The notes: generated by a model from the letters alone, not told the origin. 64,000 bases of DNA from Acanthococcus lagerstroemiae (GCA_031841125.1 CM063111.1:36468955-36532954), one strand, 5' to 3'; numbered from the stretch's first letter, positions 33,191 through 44,680 are shown. Program-made: numbers and translations.

Positions 33191-34080
33191 AACAGGGTGT
33201 CTGCCGGTTGTCTAAGTCATCTGTTTTGAAGAGAGGTCATCTACGTCATATTTTTTTCACTGTAGGTCATCTAAATTTTTTTTTACCATACTAGGGGGCT
33301 CCGCCCCCTGCCCGCTTCGCGGGCCAACCCCGGAGTTGATGAAATATAGGTTATAATTGGCACTAAAGAAACACAGAATTTATTTTATGTATATAGGAAA
33401 AAAAGTTAACCTCTATGAGGATGCACCTATTATCATTACACAGAGATACACCTTATGTAAATATCAAACTACAGTATATGCATATGGTGTAAGTATTTCA
33501 AATTTAGAAGTGTCCACTGCAGGTAAAGTCGTTGATACATAGAGATAGATGTTCTCATACTGTCCGAGAGAAAAAAGCAGTTTTAATCAAAACATGTATT
33601 TTTTCGACTTCACATCAAGTTTACTGTTTCAAGGAAGACACATTGGAAATGTTAAACAAAGGCTAAAGAAATCAAGTAAAACTTCATTTTTTTACATGCA
33701 CAGTTCTAATTATGGATTTTAAATATGACAGGTTATGTCATAACAAATGTATTAATATTATTCAGAAGTGAGTTTATTTACTTTCATATGAAAAACAATA
33801 CAGAAAATATACCCTATTACATGCAAAAAATTGAATTTTGTTTAGGCTTTACTCCATTTCAATTCATTATCGACCGAGTAACCATTTTTTACGATTTTTC
33901 TGACTTCTGAGTATACGTTCCCTTCTGAAATTTCTAGTTATGGTCCCTAGAGAGAAATTCAAGAACATAAAAATACTACATAAATCAATGATTTGTGAGT
34001 TAAATACTATTACGGCTACAAATTTCACTGTTCTGATATACCTTATGACTCTTCAAAAGACTTCGAACGAAAAAATAAGC
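33191..34080. other. Gap starting with a solo MITE end and twin hairpins
   Basis: CAGGGTGTCTGCCGG at about 33194 is a solo left end of the GGGTGTCTAC family. GC hairpins lie at 33294-33323. The rest is AT-rich with two anonymous 61-codon frames (33357, 33725). Confidence 0.35.
33294..33323. repeat. Two adjacent GC-rich hairpins
   Basis: GGGGGC-TCC-GCCCCC (33294-33308) is followed by CCCGC-TTC-GCGGG (33311-33323). Each is a perfect stem with a 3-base loop, in AT-rich DNA. Such strings occur at ends of some arthropod mobile elements; the function is unknown. Confidence 0.6.
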
Positions 34081-34260
34081 AGGGGCTCACGAAAAATTAT
34101 TTCTTAAGCCGACCACATGAAGAATTCAATTTCCGGAGTTGGGGTCGGGGTCAACCCAACGGATCCACAATAGATCTGAATCGAAAAAAGTTAACCATGA
34201 ATAATCTTGAGAGGCTGAAAGATCGAGAATTAGATTTGCGGAATTGGGGTGGAGACAATT

Positions 34261-34481
34261 CATCGGGTCCACAATATTATATTATTATTTTTATTTACTG
34301 AGAGTGTTATTGCCTTGCTGCTATAATCTAACTATTATTAAAACTAACGTAAATTATTAGAAGAGGGTTAACGTATTATTTGAATTGAAAAAGTAAGACG
34401 TTCACCAAGAATAACATTGAGAAGCCGGAAAATCGAGTTTTAGATTTTCGTCCTAGGTGGGAGAGTTATTCCTTGATCCAC
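34261..34481. repeat. Higher-order repeat copy 1
   Basis: This 221 bp segment recurs at 36181-36401, exactly 1920 bp downstream, with only three mismatches, whereas ordinary units differ far more. It includes a non-satellite part (ttatttactgagagtgtta) that is unique to the two copies. This signals a recent block duplication inside the array. Confidence 0.9.
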
Positions 34482-36180
34482 GTGGTCAACCCCTCGGATT
34501 CACCAATATTTTAATCGAAGAAATAAAAAGTTCATCAAAAATAACTTTAAAGACCGAAAAATCAAGAATTGTTGAGGGCAAGAATCCACCTTTCGAGTCT
34601 ACAAAATGTGGCAATCGAAATGAGAGGAGGTTTATGAAAGATAATTCAGAAGTTGAAGAATCGAGAATTAGATTTCCGGAGTTCAGGATGGGCTCCACCC
34701 CTAAAGTCCGCAATAGATTTTATCAAAAAAAGGAAAATAAATATTTAATAATTCAAAATCGAAAGTTAAACTTTCGGAGTTGCGGGTGTAGGTTTACCTA
34801 TCAGATCCACAAAATACTTCGACCAACGAAACAGAGGTTCACGGAACATTATTGTTCAAGACTGAAAAATCGAGAATTAGACTTCCAGAGACGAAAAATA
34901 TTTTGAAAGGGTAAAAAATCGAAAATTAGATTTTCGGAATTGGGGTGGGATTCCACTCCTCGGGTCCAACAAAGACTTCGATCAGAGAAATAAGGGGATC
35001 GCCGAAAATTATTTTTCACGTCAGAAAAATCGAGAATTTGATTTCCAGAGTTGGAGGTGAGGTCAACCCATCGGGTCCACAATAAATTTGAATCGAAAAA
35101 ATAAAAATTTTGATCAAGAAGAAATTTGAAAGCCCGGGAAATCGAGATTTATATTTTAGTAGACGACAGGGGGGGGCTATCCCTTGGGTCTACATATGAT
35201 TTCGATCAAACAATGGAAGGGTTATGGAAAATCAGCTTTCAATACCTAACAATCAAGAATTTCATGACCGGAGTTGGGGGCGAGGAATCCTCCCCTCTGA
35301 TCCATATAATACATCGATTAACAAAGTAAAGGGTTCAAAGAAAACTTGTTGAAGACTGAAGAATCGAGAATTAGACTTCCGGAGTTGGGAGCAGTGTCAA
35401 TCCTTTGGCCTTATAGAAAACATGAACAGTTCACCGAAAGTAATTTTTAAAGGCCGAAAAATCAATAATTAGACTGTCAGGGTTCGGGCGGGGGTCTACT
35501 TTTTGAGTCTACGGAATGTATCAATTGAAAAAAGAAGTTAAATACAATTGCAACGTTTGAAGCATCGAGAGGTAGATTTCTGGAATTCGGGATGCGTTTT
35601 ACCTCTCAAATCCACATTAGATTTCGACTGAAAAATAAATTACAGCAACAATACGTACTTTTAAAGGCCAAAATATAGAAAATATTATTTTTGTGGTTGG
35701 GGATGGGAAGAAGGCACCCGTCTGATCCACAAAAACCTTCGATCAACAAAATAATAGGTCCGCGGAAAATTATTTATCAAGCCTGAATATTCAAGAATTG
35801 GACTTTCAAAGTTGGGGGCACGGTCGACTCCTGGCCCCATAAAAGATTCCAATAATTGAAATAAAAAAATTGTCACCAAAAATATTTTTGACGACCGAAA
35901 AATCAATTTATTGTTTATATTAATAATTTTACGCGTAATAAATTTATTTTTTAATTAAAATATATAATAAAATTTATTTAATAGATTTTAACTGTGAAAT
36001 ATTTTTATTAATATTTGTATTGATTATATTATTTTTAATTTCGAGATTTAATTTATGAAGAATTAGATTTTCGAAGTTGTGGACGGGGGCTCACTCCTCG
36101 GGTCCACAAAAGACTTCGAACAAAGACTTGAGCCGACAAAATAGAGAATTCAGTTTCCGGAGTTGGGAGCGGAGATAGCC

Positions 36181-36401
36181 CATCAGGTCCACAATATTAT
36201 ATTATTATTTTTATTTACTGAGAGTGTTATTGCCTTGCTGCTATAATCTAACTATTATTAAAACAAACGTAAATTATTAGAAGAGGGTTAACGTATTATT
36301 TGAATTGAAAAAGTAAGACGTTCACCAAGAATAACATTGAGAAGCCGGAAAATCGAGTTTTAGATTTTCGTCGTAGGTGGGAGAGTTATTCCTTGATCCA
36401 C
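36181..36401. repeat. Higher-order repeat copy 2
   Basis: Partner of 34261-34481. Identity stops abruptly after ccttgatccac, after which the two copies follow different satellite variants. Confidence 0.9.
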
Positions 36402-37129
36402 AAAAGATCTCGATTAAAAATAAGGGGCTTATGGAAAATTGTTTTTCAACACCTACAATCGAGAATCTGATTATCGGAGTTAGGGTGCGGTCAACCCCTC
36501 GGAATCACAAATTATTTCAATCAAGAAAAAACTGGTTCACCAACGAAAACTCGGAAGTATACTCTTTTGGTGTTGGTGGCGCGAGTCCACGTTTCCAGTG
36601 TACAAAGTGTAGCAGTTGAAAAAAGGGGAGGTTTACGTAAAAGAATTCAGAAATTTGAAGAATCGAGAATTAGATTTCCAGAGTTCAGGGCGGGCTTCAC
36701 CCCTCAAGTCCACAATAGCTTCCGTCTTTCAGTTCCACGTTTAAAACTGCTGAAATCAACTACTCCTTTGCAATGCATTATGGTTTCAAACACAAATATT
36801 TATTTTCTGAATGAGGCCTCGCTTTCATTACACGGGGCATCCAGAAGATGTTACTTACATCTGAAGGTTCTTTGGTACACTGTGGGCCTCCTAATTTCGT
36901 CACAGTGCATACATCTCTATGTTGTACTGTATTACAAAGCACATACATGTATTTTTTACAGTCCACTCAATGAAAGTGGACCTATCACCTTGAGCCTCTT
37001 CCAGGGGCGGATAAGTCATAGGGCGATTTGGGCAAATGCCCGGTGCGCCGCCGTCATTTTGCCGCTGCGGCGCTGGTACGTTGAAGAAAAAAAAAGTCTG
37101 CATTTATAAAATACTTACAAAAATGAAAT

Positions 37130-37964
37130 AAGCGTATGTTGCGACGACAGTCGAAAAACGTGCGGCGGCGCTGATCAATTTAGAGAGAAATAATGAGATA
37201 TCGTCTCGTCGAATTGCTGAAAATGTATCATTTTCATATGAGGTGTTACCTTCGACATAAGACTCCAACATAATAATAAAGAAAAATCAGCTGTAATTTG
37301 GAAACTTCTGACCATTTTTAGTGACCTTAAATTGTCCGCATTCGGGGCTCATATCCCCAATGTAAATTTTTTGAGTCTGTGAACTACAGAAGTGTTACAA
37401 AATGAATAAATAAAAAACAATAAAAAACGGAGAGCTACCTAATCTTTACGGTTGCGTGGCAGTCATGGGCATGATTCGGCAGTGCTGTCTTATATATTCT
37501 TAACAGTTTGCAAGTTCGGGCAATGACGAAGTTAGAGTGGGAGTCTTGATCCCCGCCCCAAGATTTCCTGAAACCTCCCAGAGGGTTCACTTTTCTCTTC
37601 CGAGTTGAATATGAGCTTTGTTCATAATCGTGAAGATTTTCATAAAACGATAACTGATTCCTAGTTGGAGTCATAGGTGGTTAAAGAGTTCAAATGAAAA
37701 AGAAAGTTTTCGGACATGATTTTTTGATATTGGCTTTTATGTTAGCCACGGGAAAATTTTTAGAAAAGGGAGCAAAATGATACTCTCGACTGTAAGCTCA
37801 ACACAGGGGGTCACCTCAATAGGTTTCGCCTATGAATCGAGTTCTCTTCTCCCCCATCTCTCATGTACTCGGTGATAAAATACGTGCCAAATTGATGTGT
37901 GTTGTAAAAATAGGAAACCATTCTTTGTCCATTCGGGTTTCTTTTTTTCTTTTTTCTTTTCCAG
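37130..37964. other. Gap inside the 4.5 kb element
   Basis: A short frame near 37140-37260 (VEKRAAALINLERNNEI...) is open but not clearly transposase. The rest is AT-rich without motifs, ending in a polypyrimidine tract and ttttccag before 37965. Confidence 0.25.
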
Positions 37965-38162
37965 ATGGATGCTTTTATGGTCGAATTTATTAAAGTCTTT
38001 GTCTTCGTTCCGGTCATACTAATAGCGAATTCGTCGAATAATGCGTTTTACGGTATACTCACAACTTCTTTCGCAGTCATATTTTTCATCATTGACGTCA
38101 TCTCACGCAAGCAGAGAGATTTTGAAAAACATCACATTAGGAAAATTTTAGATTTATCTACA
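37965..38162 (+). CDS. Candidate coding exon, membrane-protein-like
   Basis: A strong polypyrimidine tract and TTTTCCAG lie directly before ATGGATGC. The frame reads MDAFMVEFIKVFVFVPVILI, then a second hydrophobic run (SFAVIFFIIDVI) and a basic stretch RKQRDFEKHHIRKIL. A possible donor ACAG|GTATAC follows at about 38162. Two hydrophobic segments suggest membrane insertion. It matches no family I can name. It lies inside the 4.5 kb hAT-like block, so it may be captured, part of that element, or chance. Confidence 0.25.
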
Positions 38163-38912
38163 GGTATACGGATCGACAATTTCCATTTCATTATTCGTAT
38201 TTTCATCAATGTCGACGCTCATTCTTCTGCCACTGATAGTAAATCGCAGTTACTCTTGTAAATACGAGAGCATTTAATCTACTAACCTGGTTTTGCTGAA
38301 AATTAATTTTTATGACCATCATTATGTTGTAAATATTGTCACCCAAATAGCTGAGCTTTGCCGCAAATTTCTCATACAAACGATATAGGCTCTGCATTTT
38401 GATTTTCATAGTTTGTTACTTCGTCTTTCCCCTGATGTGTTGTACATTTCAGACATGTGTTAATGAAGAATTGAAGACCCACTGACTGAGCTGAATGACA
38501 TAATTGTGACCGGAGGTCTAGAGGTAGGTCGAATGATTGCGCCGTAACGAAATAAATTTATTGAAGGGGGTGGGATCAATCCAGCTGTTGAAGCAAAGCC
38601 AAAAAGAAACCAAAAACGCTTTAAAGCTATTCAGATGCGTGAATTTGTCAACTGAATACCTGAAATTGTCAATTGCCAACTCTGAAAGTTAGTGGGGAGG
38701 GGGGGGGGGCTCCCTATGACTACCGCCCGGCCGAATGAAGGCAAGGAAAGTAGCCCAGAGGGAACTGCGAACCACGGTATAAGTTGATAATTCTCGGGGG
38801 CTGAGTAGCAAGAGTAACGAAATCTGTGAATCGGGAAATTCCCCCATCTCCTGGTGGGTATGTCCAATCCTGTGCCATAGACTCATTATATAGACAGAAT
38901 GGTGTGAATTTG

Positions 38913-39019
38913 GTGTGGTGGGACGTATGGCGATGCACGCGTGCCAGAGTGGGCCCCGAGAGACCGCACCCCCAGCACCGGAAACTACCCTTTCGGGCAT
39001 CGCATCAGTGCCAAGGGGG
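38913..39019 (-). mobile_element. 107 bp R1-like LINE 3' end with 16 bp TSD
   Basis: gtgtggtgggacgtatggcg through gcatcagtgccaag matches the LINE 3' terminus at 57541. GAATGGTGTGAATTTG occurs at 38897-38912 and 39020-39035, a perfect 16 bp target duplication. The insertion is truncated to about a hundred bases, which shows where the element's 3' end lies and that it has no poly(A) tail. Confidence 0.93.
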
Positions 39020-39035
39020 GAATGGTGTGAATTTG

Positions 39036-40869
39036 CCTCGCCTCTTCCACGAATTAGGTGCTTAACTTCCACCCAAGTAATGTCAAAACGAACCTCGTAG
39101 TATGCACCCAAGATTTTAGCCAGTTTCCGGTATTATGGAACAAAATTTAAACACTTATGCGAGACCCGTGCATGAAATTTGTTCATGGGAGGGCGTGTTC
39201 AACTATAAAGAAGATTTGTGAAAAATAATTTTAATGAAATCAACTTATAAAAACGAGGATTTTTATGGACCACAGAAAGAAGCGTGAGGGGGGCTTACTC
39301 TCTCCCCACTCGAGTCGGTGACTGTACAATCTCAAGATAATATAGAACAGGCCAATTGGGTGAACAGTTTTACAGAAACGTGTGTAATTTCTCATGTTAC
39401 CGACTCCCTTCAAGTTTTTGGTGGAAAATGTAGGAAATAACGTGCGTTGCTAATAGCGATTACGAAATCATATCTACCTGATAAATGTTTTATGTATGGA
39501 CAGTATATATATTCACAGGGGCGGATGCATAAAGGATGATGTGTGGTGGTCAGTTTTCCCTTCAAAATTGAAATATTGAAATGAGAAACGCTTCAGCCAC
39601 GTCTTACAGAATCTCAATCGAATCTGCTAAGATATTTTAAAGAGTTTCGAATAATTTTAAACAAGACTATCGATTTAACTGTACCTATAAGTATATCCGA
39701 TGTCATGAACTCGGGGTTCTCTCCATGCATGAGGTCTTTCGACGTACAGCTTGCAGACATCTGACAATTTCACAGAACACATGGGCGTAAATTACGAACA
39801 TTAATGTCTGAAACTTCGACATGCTGGTTTAGTAGGTGTGTCCTTATACTCCAATAAAAAGCATTATTATTTGTTCTGAGAATTTACGGCATGTATAATG
39901 GCTGTGTGTCTTTAACTTATTTTATGGCGGTATCGTTCTCCGAACGAACCTGTGGTACATTTGAGAACGGGTCATAAAGGTGGAAAAAAAATTTAGTTTT
40001 TACCATTGATTTTGCATTTTTTGTAAACTGGTGAATTCATCCTTTCGGATTTTCGTCCTTTCTGGAAAGTTCCTTACATTCTCCTGAACTAAATGGCTTG
40101 TGAACTGTCGTTTTCCCGTGTGAGAGCCGGGGAGAGGTGCAGCTGGCAGTTAGCGACTTGAGAAACTTATTGACTGACTGAGGCAAAAGTGGTTTGTCTG
40201 TCCTCCCTTTTGAAAGTGATTGCGGAGCCCCTGAACGACATTAATTTGGAATTTACAACTACGACTATGGCAGTATGTTGACCACATTTCGGTTTTCGGT
40301 ATCATCCCGACTGGAGTGCGGAAAATTTTTTTCAATGAAGTAGCGATTATTTACTTTTTTTTCCTTATTCTTTCACACTTCGAATGCCATGGATAGCCGA
40401 ACATAGTAAGCCATAGTTCTTTAAAGTTTGAGTAGTTTGTCATTACGTGGACGGCCACTTGTAAAATGATATAGCAGTTTCTACGTTAATACCAGTAAAT
40501 GCTGCTTCAGTAACTTCAGTTTTGTCACAGTAGCGCCTTAGCACGTTAATTCGTATCAGCTTGACGAAAAGCATTATCGAAGAGATTATTGCGTCAAATA
40601 GATTGGAATGACTAGTAGTACGTAAACATCGGCTGTTATTTAAATACGAACTTCGACGATAAAGTCTTAAGACGTTGAGGAAACCTTTTAAGTATACGTC
40701 TGTGAGGAATGTAGAACAATCCTCGGAAAAAGATACACTAAGGAAGTATTGTTTGCCTAGTCATTTGGCTAACTCCTGGGTAGATAGATGCAGAGGTGCT
40801 AAATGCTTTATTTGAGTTAGACGACCAAAATCAAAATTGACGAATCCTAATGAACGTGATTTTTTCCCC
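39036..40869. other. Gap without recognised gene
   Basis: AT-rich DNA with a solo CAGGGGCGGATGCAT end at about 39518. The short frames are featureless. Confidence 0.3.
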
Positions 40870-41312
40870 TAAATTAACGAGAATCGTATTCCTCCTGAAT
40901 CTTGGTTTCTTCTGCCCAGTTCCTGTAGAGTTTACCATTGCCGGACATGTTTTTGCTTTTTGATTCTGGCCTTATTCTTCACTAAATGTGAAATATTGTT
41001 GAAAAACAGGAAATTTCTTTTTGAATTGTTGCCTCCAACTCGTCATAAAATTTATCTGCTTCTGCCTTCTCTGCTCCGGCTATAGGTGCATACACTTGCA
41101 AGATTAGCATTTTCGTCTTCTCATCTATTTTCAGTTTTAGTAGGCTAATTCTTTCAGATATTATTTTAATTTCCACGACATTATTTTTGATATTTTTGTT
41201 AATATAAAAACCCACCCCCTGTCGCCTTTTGTGGGACCAAAGTAGTATAGATAGCTGCCTCTTCTTTCTGCCAGTCTTTCCCCATATTTTCTAACTTCCG
41301 ACACGCTTTTTA
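40870..41312 (-). pseudogene. LINE-B endonuclease fragment
   Basis: Minus strand from 41312: SVSEVRKYGERLAERRRGSY, LYYFGPTKGDRG, then GFYINKNIKNNVVEIKIISE, ILQVYAPIAGAEKAEADKFY and later GNGKLYRNWAEE. These are the SEVR, GVGF and QVYAPT motifs of an APE endonuclease. There is a frameshift near 41210 and stops after 40985. It is a 5'-truncated copy and abuts the right end of the 4.5 kb hAT-like element. Confidence 0.82.
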
Positions 41313-41508
41313 AATAATTTTCATTAGTACTTATCATTTTTTAAACATTTTTCTTAGTGTTCTCAGTTATAAATACACTTTATTAAAAAAAAGTCAACTT
41401 AATTTATATCTGTGTATTGGGGGGGGGGGAGAGACAAAAATCTAATGGCGCCGCACCACTCCAAATGCCCGGTAATAATTTTAGCGCCCATCCACCCCTG
41501 GCCTCTTC

Positions 41509-41595
41509 CCACACGGCAAACATACCCTCCGGACCCACATTAGATTTCAGTTGAAAAATAAACAGTCACCAAGAATGACCTAATAGGTAGGTGTA
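41509..41595. repeat. Single satellite unit beyond the hAT-like element
   Basis: ctccggacccacattagatt and tgaaaaataaacagtcacca match the 34-36.7 kb satellite (compare 35608-35640). With satellite on the left at 36720, this supports insertion of the 4.5 kb element near the edge of the array. Confidence 0.7.
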
Positions 41596-41599
41596 TACT

Positions 41600-41770
41600 G
41601 AAGCAGAATTCCAAATTTTAAAAAACACATTCTTTGTGATCGGGTGAGGTTGAAGGGACTGTTGAAAAACAGTTTGTACATACTGTATGACCGCGTAGGC
41701 ATAGTGAAGCAGAATTCCGAATTTTAAAATACACATTTTTTATGAACGGGTGAAGTTGAAGGGACTGGTT
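41600..41770. repeat. 106 bp tandem duplication
   Basis: gaagcagaattcc with aaattttaaaa...acacatt and gttgaagggact begins at 41600 and again at 41706. Divergence is about 10%. Confidence 0.7.
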
Positions 41771-41914
41771 CGGAGCGACGTTATTTTTCATCTTTGTGTT
41801 CTGTAGAACATCGAGATTCGAGAACGAACGCGACATAAAACACGACTTCTTCCCTCGAGCTGGAGGAGTCGTTCCCGCACATGCGCATATAGAGCGTCGA
41901 AGAAACTTACGATT

Positions 41915-43155
41915 TTATAATATAGAGAGAAAAGGGATCAAAAGACGACATAAAAAATTTCCGACCGATAAGCCGAATTCCAATCTTAGCCAAAATCTTC
42001 TCCTCCATGCTAGACTATCGTTTGAGAGCGAAGCTTGACCTGATACAATAGCCTTGCCAGGCAGGCTTCAGAAAGGGATACTCCACGACTGACCACCTCC
42101 ATACGGTAAATACACTCATTCAAAAATCATCCGAATATCAGATCTCCGTCCACGTAGCCTTCATCGACTTCACCAAGGCTTTCGATCTTATCAATCACAA
42201 CTACATGATTCAAGCTCTTCAAAATCAGGGAATTAACAGGGACTTCATTCTATTATATTCAGAAAATATACAAGGGGCTAAAAGCAAGAATAGTCACTGA
42301 CATAGAGGGAAATATTTTTGAAATTAAAATGGGAGTAAAGCAAGGAGATCCGATTTCACCGCTACTCTTCAACTGCGCCTTAGAAGAATTTTTCAGAAAC
42401 CTTGATTGGGATAAAAAAGGGCTAAAACTTAACGGGGTATTTCTGAACAATTTAAGGTTTACAGATGACGTGGTGGTAGTAGCGGGGAGTGCATCCGAGC
42501 TCCAGGAAATGCTGGAAGAACTCAACAGAGAAAGTGTAAAAGCAGGGATGGAAATAAATTTGGCAAAAACAAAAATTCTAAACAACTCGGGGCAAACAAA
42601 TATAATAAAAATTGGCACAAAAACAATTGATACAGTTGAAGATATAATATATCTTGGACAATTGATTTCATTCAAAAATCAAACAGAAAAAGAAATTGAC
42701 AGAAGAATTACATTAGCATGGAGCAAATTTTGGTCTTTAAAATTTATATTCAAAAACAAATGTCCTATTTCTTTCAAAAGTCAATTATTTAATAGTTGTG
42801 TCCTCCCGACATTATCTTATGGCTGCCAAACATGGTCTCTGACCACACATTTGGAAAAAAAAACACTTCGAACTGCACATCATCCACTTTGTCAGAAGGT
42901 TAAAATGGGACTGGGCAGGGCATGTGTGCAGAATGAAGGATAACAGATGGACTATAAAAACAACATTTTGGTTTCTAAAAGAAGGGGGAGAGCCGGGGAA
43001 GCAGAGAGCTAAGTGGTCGGACAATATCACCAACTTTATCAGAAACCGTCTCTATCACAGGGTTGCAGCAGACCGGACCGAATGGGAGAGGTTGAAGGAG
43101 GCATTTGCCCAGAATAAGGGATTTCGTAGATTTGTAACAAACCTATCTTAAATAT
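41915..43155 (+). pseudogene. LINE-B reverse transcriptase copy
   Basis: Frames in order: GSKDDIKNFRPISRIPILAK, QAGFRKGYSTTDHLHT, HVAFIDFTKAFDLINHN (first catalytic Asp), GVKQGDPISPLLFN, NLRFTDDVVVV, INLAKTKIL, IYLGQLISF, SYGCQTWSL, then after a frameshift WSDNITNFI and a terminal EAFAQNKGFRRFV. The catalytic box reads F-T-D-D where F-A-D-D is usual; both Asp residues remain. Frameshifts near 42270 and 42920 and an early stop make it non-functional. Same family as the 13.2-15.1 kb copy. Confidence 0.88.
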
Positions 43156-44565
43156 GACATAGATAACTCAAATGTAACATATCTACCTCGAATAAATGCT
43201 TATATTATTATCATCTTTATCTGTTCCCGACCTACCCTTCTGGCAATGAAAGTCTGTGGGCATTGTTTTGAATCCCGTTTCAGCGCTGTATGTATATACA
43301 CATACACACACAAAAGCCACTGCACACGTGATATGAGACTATTGTACGCAATTGTTGGATGTCTGAAATGTATTCGGAGATGTTTGTGTTCTCTAATGGT
43401 AACGATTCCGAGAAAAACACATTAATGACTTACTTTCAGTTTGTAAATATCTGCCCGTGCACAAAGACTTCTTTCGTTCTCTCGCTTTCAAACTGTCATA
43501 AAATAAAATAAAAAGGAATGAAAGAAAATACTGGCAGAACATAAATTTCGACCTTTTCGTATAGTCGTGCGTACACTACACACACGCAGGTATTCGATTT
43601 GGAATTAGGAGAGCTGACATGTTGCAACAGTGTTGGACCCTCTTTTGGAAACGTTTTCTTTATCTATTCAGTTCTTACAATGGAATCTAATTTTTTCAAT
43701 CATGATTAGGTCGATACCGAAATCAAGAAGATTTCATTTTAATTCGTTGTAAATTTATCGAGAATAATTCTAAATGGATTTATATTCCATTTGTTCTTTT
43801 TGGTAGTTGATTTTCGATATACTGTGCGTTGGACGGTCATTTTTTACGTGGCGTTATGGCCAAGTGACCTCTTGGATAGCAGGCTTATTTAACTCCTGTC
43901 ATGAAAATGAGGAAACTGTGACTGGAAAAGTGGGCAATTGAGCGCTGTGATGCGATCTGGGAAATGGCACCTGAAATCAGAAAAATGAAAAATGAATTTT
44001 TGCATCACCTTGTAGAGCAGATTAAGACAGACATGTACATTTAAAAAAAAAATAAAAAAAATAAAAATAGAAAATAAAAAAGCTAAATTGGTTGAAAAAT
44101 GACCAAGTTATTGTACTGAGATATTTTGATTTGTAAAAAGTGTATTTAAAAAAAAAACCACTTTGAGAGGTCACTTATTGTTTTCAGAAAGAAAACAATT
44201 TAGTCGCACAAACTGGCTTCCACGCATGTAAAAATGACTTTTTCGTGGGTATTTTTCACGTTTAACTTGGATCTGCTGTTATTATTGCTCTAAAATTTTT
44301 ACTTTTTGTATAATGTTGAAGAAACGTACTGTAAAACTGATTTTCTGCAAATTTAAAAAGTATTTTGTCTTGTAAAATGACTTTCACACCGTAAAAATGA
44401 GTACTTCTTAGGTATTTTCTCACACTGAACTCGAATCTGCTGATCTTTTTGCATTAAAATCTCTATCTTTTATGTAAAGTTATAAAACATGTTGTAAAAT
44501 TGGAAAAATATTCGTAGCAAAAAGTACGCCAGCACAAAAGTAAACTGAAACTGGTTGTCCATTCT
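43156..44565. other. Gap with a degenerate 163 bp tandem pair
   Basis: gtaaaaatga at 44228 and 44391 begins two diverged units sharing aggtattt..tcac, tctgctg and ttataaaac-like words. Short CA-rich and T/A tracts elsewhere; no gene. Confidence 0.4.
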
Positions 44566-44680
44566 CTGGAAAACCTGGAAAAGTCAGAAAATTTTGCTCG
44601 TCTGGAAAAGTTAGGGAATTTTGGAATTTTCAGCATTTTTCACCTATAAGTCAGGGACTTCTGTAAAAAAAGTCGAATGC
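44566..44680. repeat. Left-end fragment of the ggaaaagtcaggg MITE family
   Basis: ttgtccattctctggaaaac, then ctggaaaagtcag and tagggaattttg follow the order of the left end of 32099-32419. The right end is missing. Confidence 0.5.

Larger units (their letters stand above)
34081..36720. repeat. Satellite array, ~100-118 bp unit, about 20 copies
   Basis: A diverged unit recurs: gaaaaatcgagaattagatt, tccggagttggggg, a variable g-rich part, gggtccacaa, then agatttcgatc and aaaataa. Copies start near 34205, 34430, 34550, 34660, 34755, 34865, 34915, 35025, 35137, 35250, 35360, 35458, 35562 and so on to 36660. Unit length varies and identity between neighbours is moderate. Open frames in it (149 codons at 34457) are by-products of the repeat. 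One AT-rich island at about 35900-36050 interrupts it. Confidence 0.9.
37002..41500. mobile_element. 4.5 kb hAT-like element with perfect 8 bp TSD
   Basis: GCCTCTTC flanks both sides (36994-37001 and 41501-41508). Left end CAGGGGCGGATAAG and right end ATCCACCCCTG are inverted, and gggcaaatgcccggtgcgcc inside the left end has an inverted relative inside the right end (gccgcaccactcc, aaatgcccgg). No hAT transposase motif is readable inside. The interior contains a LINE-B endonuclease fragment (40870-41312), an R1-like LINE 3' end (38913-39019) and a candidate exon. It is either a large non-autonomous element or a decayed autonomous one. The right 185 bp recurs inverted at 63514-63700. Confidence 0.7.

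Noticed and set aside
34457..34906. 149-codon open frame in the satellite
   Set aside because: It is composed entirely of satellite units, and similar frames arise wherever unit length is a multiple of three. No protein motif is seen.
34081..36720. CRISPR array
   Set aside because: Units are long, diverged and lack unique spacers of constant size; the context is eukaryotic. This is a satellite.
36567..37109. 180-codon open frame
   Set aside because: It runs from satellite through unique DNA into the left end of the hAT-like element, so it cannot be a real gene.
42259..42675. 138-codon minus-strand frame
   Set aside because: It is the shadow of the LINE-B RT on plus (GVKQGDP...FTDD).
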